64,000 nucleotides of DNA from Allochromatium palmeri (GTDB lineage Bacteria > Pseudomonadota > Gammaproteobacteria > Chromatiales > Chromatiaceae), in NCBI RefSeq assembly GCF_009720725.1, contig NZ_WNKT01000015.1:1-64000 (forward strand), read 5' to 3'. This document shows positions 53,136 to 62,333 of the stretch, piece after piece. Under the pieces are notes generated by a model. That model had not been told where the DNA came from. It worked only from the letters and a program-made list of their open reading frames with translations, and ran no database searches. The position numbers were made by a program, and so were the translations under genes. Every line of letters begins with the position of its first letter. Within the stretch, counting starts at the first letter, position 1.

Positions 53136-53684
53136 GTGACTACAAACCGCTATACATTCACCCAGCGCCTGCTGCACTGGCTGCTGGCCGTGCTCGTGCT
53201 CGGACTGCTCTTCGGGGGCCTGACCTTCGCGACCCTCGGCTACGAGGGGCTGTCGAACCTGGTCGGCAAGGAGACCGCCGGCGAGCTGTTCACCTATCAC
53301 AAGAGCATCGGCGTACTGGTGCTGCTGTTGACTATTCTGCGCCTCGTGCTGCGTGTGCGTGGCACCACCCCGCCCTATGATCCACCGCTGAGCGGCGTCG
53401 AGCGTGCCGTCAGCGGGGTGACGCTGTTGCTGCTCTATCTGCTGTCGATCGGCGTGCCAATCGGTGGCGCGGTGGCGACAGCCATTTCAGGCTATCCGCT
53501 CGAGTTCTTTACGCTGAGCCTCCCAAGCCCGATCACCGCGAATCCGGAGTTGGGTGAGGCCCTGTTCTTCTATCATGGACTCGGCGGTCTGGCGCTTGGT
53601 CTGGTAGTGCTGCTGCACATGGCCGCCGGCATCAAGCACTGGCGCCTCAAGGATGGCGTCATGACCCGGATCAGTCTGCCTTAA
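53136..53684 (+). CDS. Cytochrome b561-family protein
   Basis: 182 residues starting at GTG, chosen because AAGGAG lies six bases upstream; the ORF extends further without support. Four hydrophobic helices with heme-ligand His are seen: RLLHWLLAVLVLGLL, TYHKSIGVLVLLLTILRLVLR, FYHGLGGLALGLVVLLHMAAGIKHW. Diheme b561 proteins move electrons between quinol and periplasmic or membrane partners. Its place between cob genes suggests electron supply or removal for the CobZ-TcuB reaction, an inference from context. Confidence 0.9.
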   Translation: MTTNRYTFTQRLLHWLLAVLVLGLLFGGLTFATLGYEGLSNLVGKETAGELFTYHKSIGVLVLLLTILRLVLRVRGTTPPYDPPLSGVERAVSGVTLLLLYLLSIGVPIGGAVATAISGYPLEFFTLSLPSPITANPELGEALFFYHGLGGLALGLVVLLHMAAGIKHWRLKDGVMTRISLP

Positions 53685-53701
53685 GCCGCGTCTTGCAACC
53701 G

Positions 53702-54475
53702 ATGCCGGCCAACCTGCTGATCCTCGGCGGCACCACCGAAGCCTATGAACTGGCCGAGCGCCTGGCCGGGCATGAGGACTGGCACGTCATCAACTCGCTC
53801 GCCGGACGCACGGCCAATCCACGGCGGCCGGCGGGCGAGACGCGCATCGGTGGCTTCGGCGGAGTCGCGGGGCTGGCGCGCTATCTGGATGCGCGCGCGA
53901 TTCGGGCCGTGATCGACGTGACCCATCCATTCGCGGCGCAAATGGGCTGGAACGCGGCTGAAGCCTGTCAGTTGGCGGGCGTGCCGCTGCTGAGACTCGA
54001 GCGCCCGGCCTGGATGCCCGAGCCGGGTGATCGCTGGGCGTCTGTCGCGACCTGGGAGGCGGCGGCCGAGGCACTGCGCCAAGGCGGCGCGCGGCGCGTA
54101 CTGCTGGCGGTCGGGCGTCAGGAATTGGCGCCGTTCGCTGGAATCGATGGCCTCTGGTTTCTGATCCGGCTCGTCACGCCGCCTGACCCTGAGCCGCCCT
54201 TCCGTCACGTCGAATGGCTCTACTCACGCGGCCCCTTTGTGCTCGATGACGAGCGCGCCCTGCTCGACACCTGGGCCATCGACACCCTCGTCTGCAAGAA
54301 CAGCGGCGGCGAGGCCACATCGGCCAAGTTGGTCGCCGCGCGCGAGCGTGGGATTCGCGTCGTCATGCTCCAGCGTCCAGTACGCCCTGCCGAGGTCGCA
54401 ACGACGGCCACCGTCGCGGCGACGCTGGCCTGGCTCGACGCGCTTCAGTCGTCAGCATACCAACGCGGTGTATAG
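53702..54475 (+). CDS. cobK: Precorrin-6A (cobalt-precorrin-6A) reductase
   Basis: 257 residues from the ATG at 53702. Family features: [19 protein letters not shown] at the N-terminus, [20 protein letters not shown] near 75-94 (shown in part as [10 protein letters not shown]) and [17 protein letters not shown] near 200. It reduces the corrin ring with NADPH. It follows cytochrome b561 by 17 bp. The last 31 bp overlap the 3' end of the opposite cobIJ gene. Confidence 0.92.
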   Translation: MPANLLILGGTTEAYELAERLAGHEDWHVINSLAGRTANPRRPAGETRIGGFGGVAGLARYLDARAIRAVIDVTHPFAAQMGWNAAEACQLAGVPLLRLERPAWMPEPGDRWASVATWEAAAEALRQGGARRVLLAVGRQELAPFAGIDGLWFLIRLVTPPDPEPPFRHVEWLYSRGPFVLDDERALLDTWAIDTLVCKNSGGEATSAKLVAARERGIRVVMLQRPVRPAEVATTATVAATLAWLDALQSSAYQRGV

Positions 54476-55986
54476 ACCCACTCCGCGCCGTCCTGACGCG
54501 CCAGACGCCGCGTCAGCGACGAACCAACGATGACGACGGTACGCATGTCGACCTGCTCGGGCTGGATCTCGCCGAGCGTGGTGACGGTCAGTGACTCATC
54601 CGGACGCCCGATATCGCGACCGAGCACGATCGGCGTCTCGGGAGTGCGGATCTCGCGCAGCACCGTCAGTGCCTCGGCGAACTGATCCGGACGCGCCCTG
54701 GAGCGCGGGTTGTAGAGCGCGATGACCAGATCGGCCAGCGCGGCCTGCCGCAGCCGGTGTGCGATGATCGACCAGGGCTTGAGATTATCCGACAGCGAGA
54801 TGACGCAGAAATCGTGTCCGAGCGGCGCGCCGGCCCGTGCGGCCGCCGCCTGTGCCGCCGAGATACCGGGCAGGATTGTCAGCTCCACCGCGTGCCAGGC
54901 TGGATCTTGCGAGTGTTCGAGCACCTCGAACACCGCCGCCGCCATCGCAAAGACCCCCGGATCGCCCGAAGAAACCACCACGACATGCCGTCCCTGAGCC
55001 GCCAGCTCGAAGGCCAGCCGCGCGCGGTCCAGCTCCTGGCGGTTGTCGGAGTCGAGCAGACGCTGATCCGGCCGGAAGGGACCGGCCATCTCAACATAGG
55101 TGGTGTAACCCACGATGTCCTGCGCGCGATCGAGTTCGGCGCGCACCGCCGGGGCCATGAGTTCAGCTGATCCCGGCCCCAGACCGATCACCGCCAGTCG
55201 GCCCGGTTTGGGCGTCGGGGCAGACGGCTGGGGCGCGGCCATGGGCGCATTGGCACTGGACCCCGGCCAACGCTCGCCGGGGATCAGGATCATCGAGAAA
55301 TAGGGCACGCTCTCGGGGTCGATCTCCGCGATCGCGCGCACCTGCTCGCCTGCCATGGTCGCACGCTCGACATAGCGCGCCCGCTCCAGGAGTCCGAGCC
55401 GGGTGAGCACGCGCCGGATCTTCTCGAAATTGCTGCCGAGCTTCATGATGGCCGCCGCTTCAACCCCGTCGAGCCGTTCGATCAGGGTCTCCTCGGGCAG
55501 GGTCGCGGCGATCACCTGGAAGCGCTGATCGCGATAGACCAGCGGCGTGCCCAGCACGGCCGCACTTGCCAGCACCGAGCACACGCCTGGTACCACTTCA
55601 GTTTCGTAACGCTCGGCCAGCCGGTCGTGCAGATACATGAAGGAGCCGTAGAACAGCGGGTCGCCCTCGCTGACCACGGCCACATCACGCCCGGCGTCCA
55701 GATGCTCGGCCAGCTGCGCCGCCGAAGCATCATAGAAGTCGCGCATCGCGCCCTCGTAATCATAGGGCGGCTCTGGCTTCCGTCCGGTGACCGGATAGAT
55801 CAGCGGCACCCGGATCTGCTCGGGGCGCAGATGCGGTAGCACCGTAGTCAGCGCATTACCCGGCTTGTCGCGCGCCGTATAGTAGGCCACCACGGGCGCT
55901 GCGCGCAGATAGCGCAGTGATTTGAGCGTGATGAGTTCAGGATCGCCTGGACCCACGCCCAGACCATAAAGACGTCCCTTGCCCAT
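54445..55986 (-). CDS. cobIJ: Fused precorrin-2 C20- and precorrin-3B C17-methyltransferase
   Basis: 513 residues made of two methyltransferases. CobI/CbiL covers about 1-240 ([46 protein letters not shown]). A Pro-rich linker of about 20 residues (APTPKPGR region) joins it to CobJ/CbiH at about 262-513 ([52 protein letters not shown] in pieces, [14 protein letters not shown]). Fusion ties the steps on either side of CobZ, precorrin-2 to 3A and 3B to 4. It lies 5 bp after cobH. Confidence 0.95.
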   Translation of the reverse strand: MGKGRLYGLGVGPGDPELITLKSLRYLRAAPVVAYYTARDKPGNALTTVLPHLRPEQIRVPLIYPVTGRKPEPPYDYEGAMRDFYDASAAQLAEHLDAGRDVAVVSEGDPLFYGSFMYLHDRLAERYETEVVPGVCSVLASAAVLGTPLVYRDQRFQVIAATLPEETLIERLDGVEAAAIMKLGSNFEKIRRVLTRLGLLERARYVERATMAGEQVRAIAEIDPESVPYFSMILIPGERWPGSSANAPMAAPQPSAPTPKPGRLAVIGLGPGSAELMAPAVRAELDRAQDIVGYTTYVEMAGPFRPDQRLLDSDNRQELDRARLAFELAAQGRHVVVVSSGDPGVFAMAAAVFEVLEHSQDPAWHAVELTILPGISAAQAAAARAGAPLGHDFCVISLSDNLKPWSIIAHRLRQAALADLVIALYNPRSRARPDQFAEALTVLREIRTPETPIVLGRDIGRPDESLTVTTLGEIQPEQVDMRTVVIVGSSLTRRLARQDGAEWVYTPRWYADD

Positions 55987-55991
55987 GTCGA

Positions 55992-56618
55992 TCAGGAATG
56001 CTCGCGACCGAGCGCGTTGACCGCCGCCGCCGCCATGGCGCTGCCGCCACGCCGGCCGCGCAGGGTCACGAAGGGTACACCGCGACTGTCGGCGGCCAGT
56101 GCGTCCTTGGACTCGACTGCGCCGACGAAGCCGACCGGAAAGCCCAGAATGAGCGCGGGTTTGGGCGCGCCCTCGTCGAGCAGCTCCAGCAACCGGAACA
56201 GGGCCGTCGGCGCATTGCCGACCACCACGATCGAGCCGGCCAGATGCGGACGCCAGAGTTCGAGCGCGGCGGCCGTGCGGGTGTTACCGAGTTCGCGCGC
56301 CAGTGCCGGAACGCTCGGATCGTGCAGGGTGCAGACGATGGGATTGTCAGCCGGCATCCGCGCGCGCGTGATGCCCTCGGCCACCATGCGGCTGTCGCAA
56401 AGGATGGCCGCGCCCGACTCCAGCGCCGCGCCTCCCGCCGCACCGGCGCCTGGCGAGAACTCCAGATCAGCAGCGACCTCCGGCATGCCACAGGCATGGA
56501 TCACGCGCACCGCCAGTGCCTCCAGATCGGCTGGAATCCGGCTCAGATCCGCCTCGGCGCGGATGATGGCGAACGACTGACGATAGATGTCATGGGCATC
56601 GCGGTTGTATTCGATCAT
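55992..56618 (-). CDS. cobH: Precorrin-8X methylmutase
   Basis: 208 residues, standard size. The catalytic His is His41 in [11 protein letters not shown], and [29 protein letters not shown] and [19 protein letters not shown] are all family features. It shifts a methyl group from C11 to C12, giving hydrogenobyrinic acid or its cobalt form. It heads the minus-strand cobH-cobIJ unit. No cobalamin riboswitch is visible upstream. Confidence 0.95.
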   Translation of the reverse strand: MIEYNRDAHDIYRQSFAIIRAEADLSRIPADLEALAVRVIHACGMPEVAADLEFSPGAGAAGGAALESGAAILCDSRMVAEGITRARMPADNPIVCTLHDPSVPALARELGNTRTAAALELWRPHLAGSIVVVGNAPTALFRLLELLDEGAPKPALILGFPVGFVGAVESKDALAADSRGVPFVTLRGRRGGSAMAAAAVNALGREHS

Positions 56619-56655
56619 GTAACGAGGGTCTCTCAGTCAGGCGGAACAGGCGCTG

Positions 56656-56673
56656 GTCCTCGGTGGTGAGGAC
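56656..56673 (-). promoter_or_regulatory. Stem-loop in the cobH leader
   Basis: Perfect hairpin GTCCTC / GAGGAC with loop of six bases, 38 bp upstream of the cobH start codon. It may affect message stability or translation of the cobH-cobIJ unit. It is not a cobalamin riboswitch, since no B12 box is present. Confidence 0.35.
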
Positions 56674-56772
56674 AGGCCCGGATCTGGGCCGAAGGTCGGC
56701 GGGGGTGGGCGTTCGATCTGAAAAGCGTCGGATTATAATCGCAAATCGCCTCGCCGGAGCGATCTGTTTGTG

Positions 56773-56835
56773 CCTGAGGCCGAGAACAGGGCGCCGGCAA
56801 ACACCTCAGGCCGTTCATCGGCGCCCTGTCTCGGC
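56773..56835. terminator. Large palindromic hairpin between ompP1-like gene and cobH
   Basis: Left arm GCCGAG-A-ACAGGGCGCCG (56779-56796) pairs with CGGCGCCCTGTCTCGGC (56819-56835), leaving one bulged base: 17 pairs. An additional pairing CCTGAGG (56773-56779) with CCTCAGG (56804-56810) offers an alternative fold inside the loop. It lies 40 bp after the porin stop on the minus strand, the right place for a terminator, but has no T-run in that direction. A symmetric GATTATAATC (near 56730) between it and cobH could be a -10 element. Confidence 0.5.
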
Positions 56836-56874
56836 ATTAAGGTGGGCCGCGCGAGTGCTCCGAGCCGCGATCGA

Positions 56875-58149
56875 TCAAAAGACCTTGACGATCTCCAGCC
56901 CGATCAAATGCGCGTCCATGCTGTAGTCTCCGGCAAGCGCGGTCGAGCCATTGAGATCACCGCCGGTATAGGGGCTGGCACCGCGATAGTCGCGTTCCAC
57001 GGCCCGCACATACATATAGGCGGCTTCCAGCGACAGTCCGTTGCCGAGCGACTGGGCCAGACCCAGACTGAAGAGATGGCGGTCATTGTCCGGAACCCGG
57101 GCACTGAAATGATCGTCGTCCTGGCCGGTCTCGTCGTAGGTGTATCCGAAGCGCAGTTGGGTCTGATCATTCCATTGGTAGGTCGCGCCGAGCCGGTAGG
57201 CATTGGCGTCGTTCCAATCGTTTTGGTCGACGAAGATCAGCGCGCCCGTCGCCTTGCTCGTGACCTTGATGTCGTTGAAGGCGCTCCAGCCGCTACGACT
57301 GATGTCGAACTCGACGGCCAGTCGCTCATCGAAGGCATAGCGCGCACCGAGTTGCAGACGCCAGGGCAGCGCCAGATCCAGTTCGCCCGTTTGCGCACGC
57401 GCCAGCCGCCCGAGGCTGACGAGCACCGAACTCTTGGGCACGAAATCCCCCTCCAATTCCAGTGTCGCCGAGGAGCGGAAGGCGGCACCGAGACTCCAGG
57501 GCCCCTGACGATAGAGTGCGCCGAGGTTGAACCCGAATCCGTAGCCATCGCCGGTGAGAGTGCCGAGCGTCGAATCCAGCTTGGCCTGTCTAGCCCAATA
57601 GACATCGATTCCAGCCGATAGACTCAGGGCGTCATTGAGCCGATAGGCGACGGTCGGGCTGACGTCGATGATTTCGAGTTTACTGGTCAGGGGGTGACCG
57701 AGCGGAATGCTGTAGGCACCGATGCTGCGCGTGCCACTGACCGCCGGAAAGGTGCCGTCCGACCAGCGCGTCTCCAGTCCAAAGGGGACGCTGACCCCAA
57801 GCCCGAGGCGCCAGCGTTCGTCGAGGCTGAAGGCACCCTGGATCATGGGTAATGCCATCCAGTCCGCACCCTGACTGTCGTGGTGACCGCTGGCGGTGTC
57901 GACGCTGAAATTGGGACCAATGAAGTAGGTGCCGACCGCCAGGCTGGAGGTCGCATGAAAGCCCATGGCGGCCGGATTGTAGGCAAAGGCGCCGCGTTCA
58001 TCGGGATTGGCAACCAGGGCATTGGACAGACCGATGCCGGCGGTCGAGGATTCCGGCAGCATGAAACCGGAGGCTTGAACCGCTTGGGTGCCGCAGACGC
58101 TCACAGCCAGACACAAGGCCATGGAGCGTGTGATAGTGGGGGTGAACAT
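56875..58149 (-). CDS. Outer-membrane FadL/TodX/OmpP1-family transport protein
   Basis: 424 residues with a signal peptide ending near QAVQA-S (residue 26). The mature N-terminus GFMLPESSTAGIGLSNA is typical of the FadL family, where it plugs the barrel. The rest is alternating beta-strand pattern ending in GLEIVKVF with terminal Phe. It is a 14-stranded barrel for hydrophobic substrates such as fatty acids or aromatics. It is probably transcribed alone, since a palindrome flanks each end. Confidence 0.92.
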   Translation of the reverse strand: MFTPTITRSMALCLAVSVCGTQAVQASGFMLPESSTAGIGLSNALVANPDERGAFAYNPAAMGFHATSSLAVGTYFIGPNFSVDTASGHHDSQGADWMALPMIQGAFSLDERWRLGLGVSVPFGLETRWSDGTFPAVSGTRSIGAYSIPLGHPLTSKLEIIDVSPTVAYRLNDALSLSAGIDVYWARQAKLDSTLGTLTGDGYGFGFNLGALYRQGPWSLGAAFRSSATLELEGDFVPKSSVLVSLGRLARAQTGELDLALPWRLQLGARYAFDERLAVEFDISRSGWSAFNDIKVTSKATGALIFVDQNDWNDANAYRLGATYQWNDQTQLRFGYTYDETGQDDDHFSARVPDNDRHLFSLGLAQSLGNGLSLEAAYMYVRAVERDYRGASPYTGGDLNGSTALAGDYSMDAHLIGLEIVKVF

Positions 58150-58170
58150 GGGCGTCGTTGTCCTCGCTGT

Positions 58171-58252
58171 GATCTTATGGTCGATACACTCTAGGCGATG
58201 ACCATCGGCAAATCCATCCCGACTTCAAGGATATCTGCGTCACCATAAGATC
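58171..58252. repeat. Inverted repeat flanking a divergent promoter region
   Basis: GATCTTATGGT at 58171-58181 is exactly repeated in inverted orientation as ACCATAAGATC at 58242-58252, 60 bp apart, in the gap between the porin gene (start 58149) and the small gene at 58315. An 11-bp match at this spacing is unlikely by chance in GC-rich DNA. It could be a pair of operator half-sites, one per divergent promoter. Confidence 0.6.
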
Positions 58253-58314
58253 TGGCGCGGCTACCGACACGGCGGTCGACTATGATATAAGGCCGTTCTA
58301 TTTAGGAGCCCAGG

Positions 58315-58698
58315 ATGCACCCACGTATCGCTCCGGCTGATGAGCGGCGCCTGATCAAATGTCTGCGCGCACTTGGACCCGCCGAGCGCGACACACTGTT
58401 GGCGTTCGCCGAATTTCTGACCGAACGTGCCGGCGGACAACACCCGGCCGAACCTACCGTCATACGCCAGCCGAATCCGGTCCCGAGACCCGAGAGCGAA
58501 AGCGTGGTTGGTGCCATCAAGCGCCTCTCTCAACGCTATGACATGCTCGAACGCGATGCCTTGCTGCATGAGACATCGGACCTGATGTCGGCCCATGTTC
58601 TCCAGGGACGTGCCGCCAGCGACGTCATCGATGAGCTTGAGGCACTCTTTGCCCGTCACTATCAAGACTACCGGGCCAGACTCGCGGCACAAGACTGA
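58315..58698 (+). CDS. Conserved-looking small cytosolic protein, unrecognised
   Basis: 127 residues, preceded by AGGAG six bases upstream of the ATG. The N-terminal half is helical (EERRLIKCLRALGPAERDTLLAFAEFLTER-like; seen as RALGPAERDTLLAFAEFL), a Pro-rich linker follows and a C-terminal helical part ends in HYQDYRARLAAQD. No enzyme motif. It is 11 bp upstream of the transporter gene, so probably co-transcribed with it. The function is unknown. Confidence 0.75.
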   Translation: MHPRIAPADERRLIKCLRALGPAERDTLLAFAEFLTERAGGQHPAEPTVIRQPNPVPRPESESVVGAIKRLSQRYDMLERDALLHETSDLMSAHVLQGRAASDVIDELEALFARHYQDYRARLAAQD

Positions 58699-58709
58699 AG
58701 AGATTTGCC

Positions 58710-59777
58710 ATGAACATCGTCGCGCGCTGGTTCAAGCGCAACCTCTCCAACCCTCAGCTCGTCTTTCTCGGTCTGCTGCTGCTGACCGTCTTCATGGTCG
58801 TGCTCTTTCTGGGCGATATGCTCACGCCCGTGCTCGCCAGCATTGTCATCGCCTATCTGCTGGAAGGCGCGGTCAGCGCGCTCCAGCGGCGCGGCTGGCC
58901 GCGCTTGCCGAGCGTGCTGCTGGTCTATCTGCTCTTTATCGCGTTCGTGGCCATGGTCCTGGTCGGTGTCATGCCTCTGCTCTCGCGTCAGATCACCGAT
59001 CTGGTGCAGCAGTTGCCAAACATGGTCTTGGAGGGCACGCGCTTCCTGACGGATCTGCCCAAGCACTATCCAGAGCTGCTCACCCTGGCGCAGGTCGAAG
59101 AGTCGATCGCGTTCATGCGCGCCGAGGCGGTCTCGTTCGGCCAGCAGGTTCTGTCCTGGTCGCTGGCCAATGTCGCCGGGATCATCACCATTCTGGTCTA
59201 TCTGATCCTGATGCCGATCCTGGTGTTTTTCTTTATGAAGGACAAAGACCTCATTCTCGGCTGGTTCAGGCAATACCTGCCCAAGCATCACAGCATCGCC
59301 GGACACGTCTGGCACGACGTGGATCGTCAGATTTCCAATTACATCCGCGGCAAGGCCTGGGAGATCCTGATCGTCTGGGCCTCCAGTTTCGTCACCTTCT
59401 ACGCCTTCGGGCTGAAGTACGCGATGCTGCTGTCGCTGCTGGTCGGACTCTCGGTCATCATTCCTTATATCGGCGCGGCGGTCGTCACCGTGCCGGTGCT
59501 GCTGGTGGCCTGGTTCCAATGGGGCTGGTCGCCGCAATTCGCCTGGCTGGCGCTGGCCTATGCCATCATTCAGGCGCTTGATGGCAATGTGCTGGTCCCG
59601 CTGATCTTCTCGGAAGTCGTCAACCTCCATCCGGTGGCCATCATCGTCGCGATCCTGATCTTTGGCGGACTCTGGGGCTTTTGGGGCGTCTTCTTCGCCA
59701 TCCCGCTCGCGACGCTGGTGCAGGCTGTTTTGAGTGTCTGGCCACAGCCGCCGGATGAACTCGAAACGACGGCTTGA
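58710..59777 (+). CDS. AI-2E/PerM-family membrane transporter
   Basis: 355 residues, about eight membrane helices with the family's long hydrophilic segment between helices 3 and 4 and the pattern LILMPILVFFFMKDKDLIL (near 165-183), SVIIPYIGAAVVTVP (near 245) and WGFWGVFFAIPLATLVQAVL at the C-terminus. Members export small molecules or act as Na+/H+ antiporters; the substrate here is not predictable. It converges with the PAP2 gene 4 bp away. Confidence 0.9.
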   Translation: MNIVARWFKRNLSNPQLVFLGLLLLTVFMVVLFLGDMLTPVLASIVIAYLLEGAVSALQRRGWPRLPSVLLVYLLFIAFVAMVLVGVMPLLSRQITDLVQQLPNMVLEGTRFLTDLPKHYPELLTLAQVEESIAFMRAEAVSFGQQVLSWSLANVAGIITILVYLILMPILVFFFMKDKDLILGWFRQYLPKHHSIAGHVWHDVDRQISNYIRGKAWEILIVWASSFVTFYAFGLKYAMLLSLLVGLSVIIPYIGAAVVTVPVLLVAWFQWGWSPQFAWLALAYAIIQALDGNVLVPLIFSEVVNLHPVAIIVAILIFGGLWGFWGVFFAIPLATLVQAVLSVWPQPPDELETTA

Positions 59778-59781
59778 ACCG

Positions 59782-60705
59782 TTACATCCGCCCGCCTTGC
59801 TCGACCTCAACTTTGGAATGGACCGATGGAGACGCCATCGGCTTTGGTTCGGCGACAAGATACCACCAGACAGCGCTGGCGAGTGCTCCGAGTCCGAGCA
59901 GACGCTGCATGAGCGCGGCCTCCGGGTAACCGCCATCCTCGAACAGCAGACTGAAGGCCGCCAGCACCGCCAGTACCACGAAGGTCAGATGCACGCTGAG
60001 CCAGGTTGCCGGCCCCGGCCAGCGCGTGGCGAGCCGTCCGCCGATCAACGCCGCGAGCGCGCCGAGTGTCAGCCCCGCGACCACGTCGATCGGCCAATGC
60101 ACGCCGACGGCCACCCGACTCAGCCCGGCCAGGATCGCGATCAGCAGCAGGAGCACGCGCCACTCGATCCAGCGCGTGTGCAGGATGAATACGCCGCAGA
60201 AGACGGCCGCCGTGATGCTGTGCCCGGATGGAAAGCTCAGTCGCTTACGCGCCGACCCGATGAGATTGAATGCATCGGTGGCCAGAACCGCCGGTGGGCG
60301 CGCGGCATCGAAGAGTTCCTTCAGACCACGACTGGCGGCGATCGCGATCAGCGCGGCCAGGATCAGGGTCCAGAACAACCGTGGATGGCGTAGTGAGAAC
60401 AGAAGCGTCAAGGCTAAGACCACGCGTTCATCGCCCAGCACCGTCAGACACGACCAGACCCAGCTCGGATACGCGGTCGCTAGGGCATTGAGCCGGAGAA
60501 ACCCGGCGTGATAGCCGCAGATCAGATAGAGACTCAGCCCGACGATGACTCCGATCCCGGCCCAGCGCCACAGCCAACGCTCGCCGCTCACCGAGATGCC
60601 CGGCACACAGCGCTCAGCCTCCGCGTTCAGTTGCGCGCGCCACAGTGCAAGACGATTGCTCCAGTGAATGCCGCCAACGACCACAGAACTCCAGCGTTTG
60701 AACAT
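59782..60705 (-). CDS. PAP2-family membrane phosphatase
   Basis: 307 residues with about six helices. The complete acid-phosphatase signature is present: K-x6-RP in LKELFDAARPP, PSGH in LSFPSGHSITA and SR-x5-H-x3-D in SRVAVGVHWPIDVVAG. It is likely an undecaprenyl-pyrophosphate or lipid phosphate phosphatase facing the periplasm, which would recycle carrier lipid used by the polysaccharide enzymes. It is transcribed alone on the minus strand, 36 bp after epmA. Confidence 0.92.
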   Translation of the reverse strand: MFKRWSSVVVGGIHWSNRLALWRAQLNAEAERCVPGISVSGERWLWRWAGIGVIVGLSLYLICGYHAGFLRLNALATAYPSWVWSCLTVLGDERVVLALTLLFSLRHPRLFWTLILAALIAIAASRGLKELFDAARPPAVLATDAFNLIGSARKRLSFPSGHSITAAVFCGVFILHTRWIEWRVLLLLIAILAGLSRVAVGVHWPIDVVAGLTLGALAALIGGRLATRWPGPATWLSVHLTFVVLAVLAAFSLLFEDGGYPEAALMQRLLGLGALASAVWWYLVAEPKPMASPSVHSKVEVEQGGRM

Positions 60706-60741
60706 CAGGATTCACTCGAATGTATCGGATTTCAGATCCGG

Positions 60742-61758
60742 CTAAGCACGCTCGATCGCAAAGCTCAGCACGGCATCGATCGACTCGGCGCCGGTCGCGA
60801 TCATCAGCAGGCGGTCGAGCCCGAGCGCCACGCCGGCACACTCGGGCATTCCGTGATCGAGCGCATCGAGCAGGAACTCATCGATAGGCGGCTCGGGTCG
60901 ACCCTGGGCGCGACGGAGTGCGAGATCGGCCTGGAAACGCGCGCGCTGTTCCCCGACGTCGACCAGTTCGCCGAAGCCATTGGCCAGCTCGACCCCGTCG
61001 ATATAGAGTTCGAAGCGTTCGGCGACCGCGACCTCGCCCGAGGTCCGCACACGCGACAGAGCCGCCTGACTGGGCGGATAGTCACAGAGAAAGGTCAGCC
61101 TGCCCTGCCCCAATCCAGGTTCCAGACACTGAGTCAGCAGCAGATCGAGCCAGCCGTCGCGATCCAGTTCGAGTCCGTCCAGTCCCCGAAGTCCGGCACG
61201 TCCGGCGGCCTCGCGCAACTGGGCAATCCCGGCGTGCCAGGGATCGAGTCCGAGTCCATCACGAAACAGATCGCGATAGGTGACGCGCTCGACCGGCATG
61301 GCAGGCCGATCCAGGGCCAGCCTGACGAGCGCACCAACGTCATCCATCAAGCGTCCATAGTCCCAGCCCGGCCGATACCATTCGAGCAGGCTGAACTCGG
61401 GATGATGACGGCGCCCGCGCTCCTCGTCGCGAAAGACTTTGCAAATCTGATAGATCGGCCCCGTCCCGGTGGCCAGCAGCCGCTTCATCGCAAACTCAGG
61501 CGAGGTCTGGAGATAGAGCGGTCGGCCGGAGCCGAATCCAGCGATGGCGACCTGGGTCGAGAGACTGGACAATGCCGGATCCGTGACCGCCGAGCGCGAA
61601 AGGATGGGTGTCTCGACCTCCAGTACGCCGGACGCGCTGAAAAAGCCCCTGATCCTGGCGTACAGTTCAGCGCGCGCCTGGATGGCCGTCAGACGGGCGC
61701 TCGGTCGCCAATCGCCGGGGACGTCAGACTCAGTCCTTGGCACGCGAGGCGTATTCAC
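60742..61758 (-). CDS. epmA: EF-P beta-lysine ligase
   Basis: 338 residues from a GTG at 61758; another GTG at 61743 is possible. It is a class II lysyl-tRNA-synthetase-like protein without anticodon domain: [16 protein letters not shown], motif 2 [23 protein letters not shown] in part, and motif 3 [15 protein letters not shown]. It ligates (R)-beta-lysine to EF-P Lys34. Its start overlaps the 3' end of efp by up to 29 bp, so the two are coupled. Confidence 0.93.
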   Translation of the reverse strand: MNTPRVPRTESDVPGDWRPSARLTAIQARAELYARIRGFFSASGVLEVETPILSRSAVTDPALSSLSTQVAIAGFGSGRPLYLQTSPEFAMKRLLATGTGPIYQICKVFRDEERGRRHHPEFSLLEWYRPGWDYGRLMDDVGALVRLALDRPAMPVERVTYRDLFRDGLGLDPWHAGIAQLREAAGRAGLRGLDGLELDRDGWLDLLLTQCLEPGLGQGRLTFLCDYPPSQAALSRVRTSGEVAVAERFELYIDGVELANGFGELVDVGEQRARFQADLALRRAQGRPEPPIDEFLLDALDHGMPECAGVALGLDRLLMIATGAESIDAVLSFAIERA

Positions 61759-62299
61759 CGGTGCGGGTGTCGACCTTGATCAGTTCGTCGGTCTGCACGA
61801 ACAGCGGCACGCGGACCACAGCGCCGGTTTCGAGCGTCGCCGGCTTGCCGCCACCACCCGAGGTATCGCCGCGCACGCCGGGGTCGGTCTCGATGATCTT
61901 GAGCACCACGAAATTCGGTGGCTCGATCGACAGCGGGGCACCATTCCAGAGCGTGACCTTGCAGATGTCGTTCTCCTTGATCCATTTGGCCGCCTCGCCG
62001 ACTGCGGCTTCACCCGCGGTCATCTGCTCGAAGCTCTCCTGGTGCATGAAGTGCCATTCTTCGCCGTCGTTGTAGAGATACTGCATGTCGGTATCATGCA
62101 CATCCGCCGCCTCGACGGTGTCGCCGGACTTGAAGGTCTTCTCGATCACGCGCCCGGTCTTGAGGTTGCGGATACGAACGCGGTTGAACGCCTGTCCCTT
62201 GCCGGGCTTGACGAACTCGTTCTCGACGATGCTGTATGGATCACCATCCAGCATGATCTTGAGTCCGCCCTTGAATTCATTGGTGCTATAGAACGCCAT
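61730..62299 (-). CDS. efp: Elongation factor P
   Basis: 189 residues, the usual length. KOW-like N-terminal domain with the modified lysine Lys34 in [10 protein letters not shown], then two OB domains ending in the conserved GEYASRAKD-type tail with DTRTGEY. It relieves ribosome stalling at polyproline stretches. The gene is divergent from epmB and precedes epmA, so all beta-lysylation functions are adjacent. Confidence 0.97.
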   Translation of the reverse strand: MAFYSTNEFKGGLKIMLDGDPYSIVENEFVKPGKGQAFNRVRIRNLKTGRVIEKTFKSGDTVEAADVHDTDMQYLYNDGEEWHFMHQESFEQMTAGEAAVGEAAKWIKENDICKVTLWNGAPLSIEPPNFVVLKIIETDPGVRGDTSGGGGKPATLETGAVVRVPLFVQTDELIKVDTRTGEYASRAKD

Positions 62300-62333
62300 G
62301 TCATCCTCATTGCATGTAAAGTCAAACCGGACA

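Noticed and set aside
56619-56874. Cobalamin riboswitch upstream of cobH
   Set aside because: No B12-box-like sequence or riboswitch core was found in either orientation; only simple hairpins.
58668-59936. 422-residue frame antisense to the AI-2E transporter gene
   Set aside because: Extremely Asp/Gln/His-rich, typical for the reverse complement of membrane-protein codons.
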